Source: DASSUW01 sp963759375 (lineage in GTDB: Bacteria > Actinomycetota > Thermoleophilia > Solirubrobacterales > Solirubrobacteraceae). From it: a DNA stretch of 64,000 nucleotides. Below, piece after piece: positions 19,114-26,434 of the stretch. The stretch spans positions 124,001-188,000 of the forward strand of contig CAVWYY010000006.1 in assembly GCA_963759375.1 (NCBI GenBank), in the 5' to 3' direction. Every line of letters starts with the position of its first letter. Position 1 is the stretch's first letter. The notes beneath the pieces were generated by a model. That model saw only the letters and a program-made list of their open reading frames with translations. It made no database searches and was not told the origin of the DNA. A program made the position numbers and the translations under genes.

Positions 19114-19884
19114 ATGAACGGTATGCCAGAGGGCGGGAACGGATCCATACAGCTACTCGAGGCCGACCCAGAGCTGGGTCGGGGCCTCGATCCCAGGCGG
19201 ATCCGCGAGATGTCGCCGCGGCTGTTCGCGCGCGCGGTCGATATCCCGCGCGGGCCGTGGAATCCCGGCCGCACGCTCATGCAGGGCAGCAACCCGATCG
19301 GGCTGCTCGTGGTGCACGGCCTGCTCGTCCGCGAGGCCACGGTCGGCGACCATCCGTCGGCCGAGCTGCTCGGCCCGGGCGACCTGCTGCGCGCCTGGGA
19401 GGACCGTGACGCCGAGGTGCTGCTGCCGCGCAGCGTGCGCTGGAGCGCGCTCACCAACGCTCGCGTCGCGGTGATCGACCACGCGCTGGCGGTGCGCGCC
19501 GCGCAGTGGCCGGAGATCTTCGCCCAGCTCGTCGAGCGCGCCGCCCGGCGCGCCGAGCGGCTGGTGATCATGCAGGCGATCGGCCACCTCACCCGGGTCG
19601 ACGACCGACTGCTCGCCCTCCTGTGGTGCCTGGCCGAGCGCTGGGGCCGCGTGGTCCCGGACGGCGTGCTCGTCAACCTGCGCCTGCCGCACCGCACGCT
19701 GGCCGGCATGGTCGGCGCGCGCCGCCCGTCGGTCACCACCGCCCTCGGCCAGCTGATCGCGCGCGGCGACATCGAGCGCCGCCCCGACGGCGGCTGGATC
19801 CTGCACGGCCAGCCGCCCGAGCCCCGCGTCGCCGCCGACGCGGGCCAGCAGCCGCTCGGCGGCCTGCGCAGCGCCCGCGGGTAA
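19114..19884 (+). CDS. Crp/Fnr-family transcriptional regulator
   Basis: A 256-residue regulator with an N-terminal cyclic-nucleotide-binding-like beta barrel (about 35-150), a long dimerisation helix and a C-terminal winged helix (about 185-245). The HTH includes LPHRTLAGMVGARRPSVTTAL. It lacks the Cys cluster of Fnr and the cAMP-contacting motif of Crp, so the ligand is unknown. The ATG at 19114 has GGAGG about 11 nt upstream, and a possible -10 (TACCTT, 19074-19079) implies a short leader. It is convergent with the FAD reductase across a long palindrome. Confidence 0.85.
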   Translation: MNGMPEGGNGSIQLLEADPELGRGLDPRRIREMSPRLFARAVDIPRGPWNPGRTLMQGSNPIGLLVVHGLLVREATVGDHPSAELLGPGDLLRAWEDRDAEVLLPRSVRWSALTNARVAVIDHALAVRAAQWPEIFAQLVERAARRAERLVIMQAIGHLTRVDDRLLALLWCLAERWGRVVPDGVLVNLRLPHRTLAGMVGARRPSVTTALGQLIARGDIERRPDGGWILHGQPPEPRVAADAGQQPLGGLRSARG

Positions 19885-19893
19885 GTTCTCCGC

Positions 19894-20062
19894 CGGCGAA
19901 CGTCAACCCCCGGCTGGGTAGAGGAGCGGGAGCGCCCGCGCCGGAATCGGTCCGTGGCGATTTTGTCGCGCATACCGGAACAAAAGCGCCACGCCCTCCG
20001 CGGACGCGCGGTCGATGCGCCACTTCTCTGCCTCCCTACCCAGCCGCAGTTGACGTTCGCCG
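19894..20062. repeat. 169-bp two-tier palindrome between convergent genes
   Basis: The outer arms are perfectly complementary: 19894-19907 pairs with 20049-20062 (14 bp) and 19912-19921 with 20036-20045 (10 bp), separated by small internal loops. An inner stem pairs 19954-19966 with 19980-19992 (12 of 13), around a 13-nt loop. It fills almost the whole gap between the Crp/Fnr-type and FAD-reductase stops. It could be a bidirectional terminator, a MITE-like element or a structured RNA. There is no T-run. Confidence 0.85.
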
Positions 20063-20065
20063 ACG

Positions 20066-21247
20066 CTAGATCTCGTCGGCCGTGACCGGCTCGTCGCGCG
20101 TCATCAGCTCGCGCGCGCGGTCGAGATCGTCCGACGGCCCCACCGTCAGCGCACCCATGACGGTGCCACGGGCGAGGTAGAAGATCGTGAACTCGCCGTC
20201 GTCGATCGAGCCGCGGATCACCTCGTCGTCCCAGTGCGATGCGGGCCCGACGTACTCGAGCGTGGCCCAGTCCGCGAGGTCAGACCAGAAGTAGGGGATC
20301 TCGGTGAACGGCTGGGCGCCGCCGGCGATCACCCGGCCGACGTGGGCGCCCTGGGCGCGGGCGTGCTCCCAGTGCTCCACGCGCAGCCGCCGCCCATGGA
20401 CCACCGAGTCGTAGTCGCAGTTGTCGCCCGCCGCGTACACGCCCGGCGCGGACGTCTCGAGCGTCTGCGTGCAGGCGATGCCGCCGGAGTCGGCGATCGC
20501 GAGCCCGGCCGCCTTGGCGAGCGTGACGTCCGGCGTCACGCCGATGCCGAGCACAACCGCATCGGCCGGCAGCTCGCGGCCGCCGGTGGTCACGACCTTG
20601 CTGACACGACCGCCGTCGCCCTCGAAGCGCGCCAGCTCGTCGTTGCCGACCCAGTCGATCCCGTGGTCGCGCAGCACCCCCGAGAAGAAGTCGGACGCCG
20701 TCGGCCCGAACCCGAGCGAGAGCGGCTGCGACTCCTGCATGACGAGCGTGCACGTCCGGCCCTCGGCGGTGAGCGACGCGGCGACCTCGCAGGCGATGTA
20801 GGAGCCGCCGATGAGCACGACGTGCTCGGCCTCGGCGGTGCCCTCGCGGATCGAGTCGCTGTTGCCGAGCGTACGCAGATAGTGGATGCCGTCGAGGTCG
20901 CAGCCGTCCACGCGCAGGCGCCGCACGTTGGCGCCGGTGCCGAGCACCGCTGTCCCGAACGACACCTCCTCGCCGCTGGAGAGCTTCGCGGTCTTCGCGT
21001 CCGGGTCGAGCTTCGTGACGCTCGTGCGGATCCGCAGGTCCAGGCCCTCCGGCAGGTCGAGGTACGTGTCCTCGCGGCTCATCTTGGCGCGCAGGTAGTC
21101 CTTCGAGCAGTAGGGGCGCTCGTACGGAGGGTCGACGTCGCGGCCCGCCACGACCACCGAGCCGCTGTAGCCGGCCTCGCTGAGCGCCTCGGCGCACGCG
21201 GAGCCGGCGCCTCCCGCTCCGACGATGAGGACGTCGATGTCAGCCAT
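20066..21247 (-). CDS. FAD-dependent NAD(P)H oxidoreductase (ferredoxin-reductase-like)
   Basis: A 393-residue cytoplasmic flavoprotein with the two-dinucleotide-fold layout of ferredoxin/rhodocoxin reductases and AIF-like enzymes. The FAD-binding VGAGGAGSACAEAL is at residues 9-22, GTGANVRRL near 103, NAD(P)-binding IGGSYIACEVAASL near 148 and the second FAD motif GVYAAGDNCDY near 285. A C-terminal reductase-like domain follows. There is no redox-active CxxC, so it reduces a partner rather than a disulfide of its own. It overlaps the upstream TrkA gene by 8 nt and closes that operon, which is an unusual place for such a reductase. Confidence 0.88.
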   Translation of the reverse strand: MADIDVLIVGAGGAGSACAEALSEAGYSGSVVVAGRDVDPPYERPYCSKDYLRAKMSREDTYLDLPEGLDLRIRTSVTKLDPDAKTAKLSSGEEVSFGTAVLGTGANVRRLRVDGCDLDGIHYLRTLGNSDSIREGTAEAEHVVLIGGSYIACEVAASLTAEGRTCTLVMQESQPLSLGFGPTASDFFSGVLRDHGIDWVGNDELARFEGDGGRVSKVVTTGGRELPADAVVLGIGVTPDVTLAKAAGLAIADSGGIACTQTLETSAPGVYAAGDNCDYDSVVHGRRLRVEHWEHARAQGAHVGRVIAGGAQPFTEIPYFWSDLADWATLEYVGPASHWDDEVIRGSIDDGEFTIFYLARGTVMGALTVGPSDDLDRARELMTRDEPVTADEI

Positions 21248-21923
21248 CGCTGCCGTTCTCCCCCACGAACTCGCGTGTGATGTCCTGCTCGAGCCCAGGG
21301 TCGAGCACGACCAGAACCTCGTCGCCGGCCTCGACGACAGTGTCGGACTTGGGCACGAAGCCGCTGCCGTCGCGAAGCACGGAGATGACCAGCGCGCCGT
21401 CGGGCAGCGCCATGTCGGCCACCCGCTGCCCGGCGGCCGGGGCGTCCTCGGCCACCACCAGCTCGATGATCTCCAGCCGCTCCTCGGGCAGGTCGAGCAG
21501 GTGCACGAGCCCGTAGCGCGGCACCTCGTGCTCGATCAGCCGCAGGATCAGGTCGGTCGCCGACACCGCGGGCTGGATGCCCATCAGCTTGAAGTGCTCG
21601 AGGTTCCGCGGATTGTTGACGCGGGCGATGATCCGCTCGCAGAGGTACTTCTCCTTGGCGACCTGGCAGATCAGCAGGTTGTCCTCGTCGTCGCCGGTCA
21701 CCGCCACCACGAGGTCGGCGCGTTGGATGCCGGCGCGCTCGAGCACCCACAGCTCGGTGGCGTCGCCGTACTGGACCGCGTGCTCGAGCTCCTGCTCGAC
21801 GGTCAGGTAGCGGCGGCGGTCCTGCTCGAGCACGGTGACCTCGTGCCCCTTCTCGATGAGCTCCCGCGCGAGGTTCCAGCCGACCTTGCCCGCGCCGGCG
21901 ATGATCACGTAGAGGCCGGCCAT
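21240..21923 (-). CDS. TrkA-type RCK protein (TrkA-N and TrkA-C)
   Basis: A 227-residue cytoplasmic K+-transport regulator: a Rossmann RCK-N domain starting YVIIAGAGKVGWNLARELI with a downstream acidic residue for the nucleotide ribose, then a TrkA-C/RCK-C domain (about 140-225). These proteins bind NAD(H)/ATP or c-di-AMP and gate K+ channels or carriers. The ATG overlaps the preceding TrkA-like stop (TGATG). With its partner it forms a two-protein RCK module beside the APC-type carriers. Confidence 0.9.
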   Translation of the reverse strand: MAGLYVIIAGAGKVGWNLARELIEKGHEVTVLEQDRRRYLTVEQELEHAVQYGDATELWVLERAGIQRADLVVAVTGDDEDNLLICQVAKEKYLCERIIARVNNPRNLEHFKLMGIQPAVSATDLILRLIEHEVPRYGLVHLLDLPEERLEIIELVVAEDAPAAGQRVADMALPDGALVISVLRDGSGFVPKSDTVVEAGDEVLVVLDPGLEQDITREFVGENGSDG

Positions 21924-22363
21924 CAGCCCGCTTCGACCTCGCTGTCCCCGAGCGCGGCCCGCTCGAGCTGCTCGATAGCGATCTGCGTCGGGCAGATGGT
22001 CTGGACGCCCTGCTCGCGGTACCAGGCGGCGCGCCGCGGATCGAGCACGCGGGCGATCACCCGCGGGACCTCGAAGCGCTTCTGGGCGATCTGCGCGACC
22101 ACGAGGTTGGTGTTGTCGCCGTTCGTGGAGGCGATGAACACCTGCGCCTCCTCGATCCCGGCCTCGACCAGCGCGTCGAGCTCGAGCGCGGTGCCGATCG
22201 TGAAGCGGCCACCCGCCTCCTCCCACGACTGGCTGAGCTCGACGTCGAGCCGCTCGTGCGAGAGCGGGTCCTCGTCGAGAACCGAGACGGTATGGCCGGC
22301 ACGCAGGGCCGATGTGGCGACCGAGGACCCCACCCGGCCGGCTCCGACTACCAGGACGAACAT
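21923..22363 (-). CDS. TrkA-N domain protein (half-length RCK)
   Basis: A 146-residue protein with one Rossmann domain that begins FVLVVGAGRVGSSVATSAL and lacks the RCK-C domain of its neighbour. Full TrkA proteins contain two RCK units, so this gene and the next may pair to replace a full-length TrkA. It is preceded by TAGAGT 8 nt upstream, and its stop overlaps the next start. Confidence 0.87.
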   Translation of the reverse strand: MFVLVVGAGRVGSSVATSALRAGHTVSVLDEDPLSHERLDVELSQSWEEAGGRFTIGTALELDALVEAGIEEAQVFIASTNGDNTNLVVAQIAQKRFEVPRVIARVLDPRRAAWYREQGVQTICPTQIAIEQLERAALGDSEVEAG

Positions 22364-22371
22364 CGGCGGTG

Positions 22372-22377
22372 ACTCTA
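22372..22377 (-). promoter_or_regulatory. putative -10 element (TAGAGT) for the TrkA pair
   Basis: TAGAGT ends 8 nt before the ATG at 22363. Its TAG is also the stop codon of the upstream APC permease gene. It may allow the trkA pair to be expressed separately from the permeases. Confidence 0.4.
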
Positions 22378-24333
22378 GTGGTTCGGAACCGGTGTATGCC
22401 CGCGGGGGATCTCGGCCGTCTCGTCGACCACGCGGGTCGGGTCCGGCCCTTCGGCGGGCGGAGCGGTGAGTAGCACGCGGCAGTGCGCCTTGTTGACGAC
22501 GTAGCGCGTCGTCTCCCCCACGAAGGTGTCGCGCAGCCCCTGCTTGCCGCCGTAGAGCACCCCGCCGCGCGTGCGCGTGGGCTCCTCGGCGGCCAGCACG
22601 ATCGCCTCCACGCCGCGCCGCTTGGCCTCGCGCACGATCGCCTCGCCGGCCCGGCGCGCGCGCACCACCGCGGTCGCCACCTCGACGCCCTCGTACTCCT
22701 CGCCCACGGCCTTGGCGCGCGCCAGCGCCTTACGGGCGCGCTTGAGCTCGGCGTCCGGCACCCGGGTGTCGAGCGGCTCCGACATCGGCACCTCGAAGAC
22801 CCACAGCGCCTCGATCACGGCTCCGCCGTCGCCCAAGTCCTCGTCCTCCTCGGCGGCCAGGCGGCCGGCCGTCTGGATGATGTCGTCGTCGAGCGGCGAG
22901 CCCGACACGGGCACGAGGATCGACCCGTACTCGGCCTCGGCGCGCCTGCGCGTGAGGACCTCCTCCGGGACCGTGATCCGCTTCAGCAGCGGCTTGTCCT
23001 CGGAGATCCGGTAGTAGACGTAGACGAACACGCCGAACGCCATCCAGCCGAGGCCCATCCAGCGCGCGCCGCCGTGGAACGCGAGCACGGCGATGAACGC
23101 CGCGCCAGAGATGAGCGTCCCCAGCGCAGCGGGGATGGGCAGCAGCCCGCGGCCGATCCGCACGTTGAGCGGCATCCGGTACGGGCGGTCGCGGTCGGGC
23201 TCCAGGTAGCGCGAGCGGCAGACCGACAGGCAGACGATCGTGAACGCCGCGGTGGCCCCGAAGGCCGAGATCCCGAGCAGGAACTCGAGGTCGGCGGTGA
23301 GCAACAGCAGCGTCGCGAGCAGCGCGCCGATGCCGATGATCACCACCGGCGTCGCCCACTCCGGGTGCAGGTAGCCGATCCGCGACGGCAGCTGGCGGTT
23401 GACCGCCAGCGAGTAGCCGAGCCGCGACACGCCGAGCATCGCGGCGTTGCACGCCGCGGCCAGGATCGCGATCGCGGAGATCGCCACCAGGTAGCGCAGC
23501 GGGTCGTGCAGCCAGCTCTGCGTGAAGTCGTCGACCACGCCGAGCATCGGCGCCTCGATCCACGTCTGGCCCGGCTCGTCGGGCAACGCGGTTGACGCCA
23601 CCATCGCGATGCCGACGTACGGGACGAGCGCGGCCAGCATCCGGACGGCGATGAGCCGCCGCAGGCCCTTGCGGCCGATCGGCACCTGGCCGGCCAGGCC
23701 CGACGACGCGTCGAGCCCGCTGAACGCTACGAGCACGAGCGGGAACGCGAACAGGATGTCCTCGATCGACGGAGTGCCGGCGACCGACGCCGGATCGCTG
23801 AGCACGCTCGGGTCGAACAGGTAGACCAGCCCGAACACGACGATCAGCAGCTGCAGCGCGAGGTCGCCGAGCACGAGCAGGACGGCGCGGTTGTAGCGCG
23901 GCGCGCTCGACCGGCGCACGTTCCACCAGGTCACGAAGGCGACCAGCGCGGCAGCGAGGAAGAACTCCGGCGCGCCCGAGTTCAAGGGCTCCCAGAACAC
24001 CGCGGCGTAGTCCGTGGTCGCGAACGCGCAGATCGCGATCAGGATCAGGTAGTCGAGGCAGATCGCCCAGCCGGCGATGAAGCTGACCAGCTCGTTGAAC
24101 GCGAAGCGCGCGATGACGGTGGCGCCGCCGCGCTCCTGGTGCAGCGACGCGCCCTCCACGTAGGAGACGACGAGGAGCGCGAACAGGAGTCCGCCGGCGA
24201 GGAACACCAGCCACGTGAAGCCGAGCGCGCGCTGCGCGACGAGGCCGACGGCGAAGTACACCGAGGCGGCGACGAAGCCCTGCACGATGCCGAACAGCGC
24301 GGGCGCGCCGAGGCTCTTCTTGAGCGGCTTCAC
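22375..24333 (-). CDS. APC-family permease with C-terminal USP-like domain (1)
   Basis: A 652-residue protein. Residues about 1-475 form an APC-superfamily transporter of about 12 helices, starting with a helix broken at the glycine-rich GIVQGFVAASVYFAVGLVA. The C-terminal 165 residues (from YGSILVPVSG) resemble a universal-stress-protein fold. Members carry amino acids or, in the KimA/KUP lineages, K+. Adjacent RCK genes favour an ion-linked role, but the substrate is inference. The GTG overlaps the stop of the small membrane-protein gene upstream (GTGA). Confidence 0.88.
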   Translation of the reverse strand: MKPLKKSLGAPALFGIVQGFVAASVYFAVGLVAQRALGFTWLVFLAGGLLFALLVVSYVEGASLHQERGGATVIARFAFNELVSFIAGWAICLDYLILIAICAFATTDYAAVFWEPLNSGAPEFFLAAALVAFVTWWNVRRSSAPRYNRAVLLVLGDLALQLLIVVFGLVYLFDPSVLSDPASVAGTPSIEDILFAFPLVLVAFSGLDASSGLAGQVPIGRKGLRRLIAVRMLAALVPYVGIAMVASTALPDEPGQTWIEAPMLGVVDDFTQSWLHDPLRYLVAISAIAILAAACNAAMLGVSRLGYSLAVNRQLPSRIGYLHPEWATPVVIIGIGALLATLLLLTADLEFLLGISAFGATAAFTIVCLSVCRSRYLEPDRDRPYRMPLNVRIGRGLLPIPAALGTLISGAAFIAVLAFHGGARWMGLGWMAFGVFVYVYYRISEDKPLLKRITVPEEVLTRRRAEAEYGSILVPVSGSPLDDDIIQTAGRLAAEEDEDLGDGGAVIEALWVFEVPMSEPLDTRVPDAELKRARKALARAKAVGEEYEGVEVATAVVRARRAGEAIVREAKRRGVEAIVLAAEEPTRTRGGVLYGGKQGLRDTFVGETTRYVVNKAHCRVLLTAPPAEGPDPTRVVDETAEIPRGHTPVPNH

Positions 24334-24500
24334 GAGCGCCGCTCCACGAACAGGCGGCCGGCCCCGGCGGCGATGAACAGCACGCCGACCAGCAGCCCGA
24401 GCGCCAGCGCCCCGCCGCCCTCCGCGAGCGTGCGCACGACGATCGCGACGCCGATGACCAGCATCGCGGCCGACAGCACCAGCGTGGCGGCAGCCCTCAT
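24330..24500 (-). CDS. small two-helix membrane protein
   Basis: A 56-residue protein made almost wholly of two hydrophobic helices (about 5-24 and 30-50) joined by EGGG. It is wedged between the two permease genes with ATGA and GTGA overlaps at its two ends, so it is certainly read as part of the operon. It may be an accessory subunit; no family is recognised. Confidence 0.75.
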   Translation of the reverse strand: MRAAATLVLSAAMLVIGVAIVVRTLAEGGGALALGLLVGVLFIAAGAGRLFVERRS

Positions 24501-26419
24501 ACGGCCGTGACCCTCTCCGCCGCCTGGCGGCGCCGCCGCGCGACGGCATGGTCGGGCGAGGACTCGATGATCACCCGGCACGGCCGCTCGGTGAGCACGG
24601 TCTCGAGCGTCTTGCCGAACAGCGACGCGCCGTCGATCCGCCGCGGCAGCGGCAGCACGATCGCCGCCGCGCGCATGTCGGCCGCCTCCTCGATGATGCG
24701 GCGCCCCGCCTGACCGGCGCGGATCTTCTCCATGTGGCCCGACACGCGCCGCCCGCCGTGGATCTTCGCGCGCTCGATCACGGTGTCCGCGGCGGCCTCG
24801 GCCTCCTTCATCGTGGCCTCGATCGGCAGCGCGTTCGGCACCGTGATGAGCGCGAGAACGTGGATCCCGCGCCGCTTGCGGGCCGCGAGCCGGCTCGCGG
24901 TCGCCATCACCTGCTCGTCGTAGTGGCCGTCGACGAGCGGGACCAGCACCGAGTCGTACTCCGCCTCGTGGTCGGTCACCGGCTGCGGGATCGCGACCTT
25001 GTGCGTCGCGAACAGGTCGAGCCCCTGGCTGCGCCGGAACAGCAGGTAGATGACCATGCCGAGCAGGAGCCAGGCGACGCCGGCGGCGGCCACCGTCGGG
25101 TTGAGCGCGACGATGACGACGAAGGCCACCGCCGTGAACGTCCCGCCGACCGTCGCGAACAGCGGGATGTCGTAGCCCTTGATCGTGATGTTGCCCGGTC
25201 CGCGGTAGGCGCGCGGGAAGTCCGGCGCCTTGATCCGCAGGCGGAACACGGCTGCGTGGGCCATCGTGAACGAGAGCAGCGCGCCGAACGAGTAGATCGC
25301 GCCCAGGAACTCCTCCTGGCCCGGCAGGATCACGAGGATCGCGAACGTCGAGAAGACGAGGATGCCGATCCACGGCGTGCGGAAGGAAGGGTGCAGGCGG
25401 CGTAGGGCGTCGGGCATCTGGCGGTGGATGCCCATCGAGTAGACCAGCCGCGACACGCCGATGATGCCCGCGTTGGTGGCCAGGAACAGGATCGTCGCCG
25501 CCAACAGGCCGACGTAGATCTCGCCGACGTTCTGCAGCGGGCCGAGGTCCATCGTCTTGACCACGCCGAGGATCGGATCGCCCGCGTAGCCGCCGTCCTC
25601 CTCGGGCAGGCCGAGCAGCGTCTGGTACTCGCCGCTCGCGTTCTGCGTGACCGGCAGCGCCGACAGTGCGACCGCGGGGAGCGTGAAGTAGATCGCGAAC
25701 ACCGCGATGCGCACACGGTTGATCGCCGTCGGGATCGTCTTGGCCTCGTCCCTGGCCTCCTCCGACATGTTCGAGATCGTCTCGATGCCCGTGTACGCGA
25801 GCATGCCGATCGGGATCGCCAGCACGAAGTCCTTCCACTCCGGCGCGACGCCGAGCTTGACGTTGTCGACCAGCGTCTCCGGCGAGAAGACGAGGAACAG
25901 ACCGGCGACGACCAGCAGCAGCTGGGTCGCGAAGTCGACGACCGCCAGCAGGATGTTGACGCCGGTCGACTCCTTGGCGCCGAAGATGTTGATCGCCGCC
26001 AGCACGGCGATCACGAGGCAGCCGGCGATGATGTCGGCCGGCGACGACCGCAGCGGCTCCCAGAACAGGCCGCCGATGTAGTGCGGCACGAAGAACGCCG
26101 AGATGGCGATCGTGGCGATGTAGGTGAGCATCTGCGCCCACGCGGCGACGAACGACCAGAACTCGTTGAACGCGCGGCGGGCGAAGCTCGACGAGCCGCC
26201 GGCCTCCGGGTACATGGTCGTCGCCTCGGCGTAGGTGGCCGCCGTGCAGAAGAAGAAGAACCCGGTGATGATGAAGACGAGCGGCGTCAGCCCGAGGGCG
26301 TACGACGCGACGAGGCCGAGCGCGTAGTAGATCGACGAGCCGACGTTTCCGTACGCCGTCGAGAACAGCGCGTTCGCACCCAGGACGCGCTCCAGGCCCT
26401 GCAGTCGCCGTCTTGCCAT
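24497..26419 (-). CDS. APC-family permease with C-terminal USP-like domain (2)
   Basis: A 640-residue paralogue of the other APC gene. About 12 helices, with the unwound first helix TAYGNVGSSIYYALGLVA and the sixth-helix region GIETISNMSEEARDEAKTIP, are followed from about residue 490 by a USP-like domain (YDSVLVPLVDGHYDEQ). Ending in a soluble nucleotide-binding-like domain suggests allosteric control by a small molecule. A putative -10 lies 9 nt before the ATG. Confidence 0.88.
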   Translation of the reverse strand: MARRRLQGLERVLGANALFSTAYGNVGSSIYYALGLVASYALGLTPLVFIITGFFFFCTAATYAEATTMYPEAGGSSSFARRAFNEFWSFVAAWAQMLTYIATIAISAFFVPHYIGGLFWEPLRSSPADIIAGCLVIAVLAAINIFGAKESTGVNILLAVVDFATQLLLVVAGLFLVFSPETLVDNVKLGVAPEWKDFVLAIPIGMLAYTGIETISNMSEEARDEAKTIPTAINRVRIAVFAIYFTLPAVALSALPVTQNASGEYQTLLGLPEEDGGYAGDPILGVVKTMDLGPLQNVGEIYVGLLAATILFLATNAGIIGVSRLVYSMGIHRQMPDALRRLHPSFRTPWIGILVFSTFAILVILPGQEEFLGAIYSFGALLSFTMAHAAVFRLRIKAPDFPRAYRGPGNITIKGYDIPLFATVGGTFTAVAFVVIVALNPTVAAAGVAWLLLGMVIYLLFRRSQGLDLFATHKVAIPQPVTDHEAEYDSVLVPLVDGHYDEQVMATASRLAARKRRGIHVLALITVPNALPIEATMKEAEAAADTVIERAKIHGGRRVSGHMEKIRAGQAGRRIIEEAADMRAAAIVLPLPRRIDGASLFGKTLETVLTERPCRVIIESSPDHAVARRRRQAAERVTAV

Positions 26420-26428
26420 TCCCGGCCG

Positions 26429-26434
26429 ATTCTA
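26429..26434 (-). promoter_or_regulatory. putative -10 element (TAGAAT) for the APC/TrkA operon
   Basis: TAGAAT ends 9 nt before the ATG at 26419. Its TAG is also the stop codon of the phosphatase gene upstream. No Shine-Dalgarno is seen. Confidence 0.45.

Noticed and set aside
20066..21247. Thioredoxin or glutathione reductase identity for the flavoprotein
   Set aside because: The redox-active CxxC or CxxxxC is absent; the layout fits ferredoxin-reductase-like enzymes.
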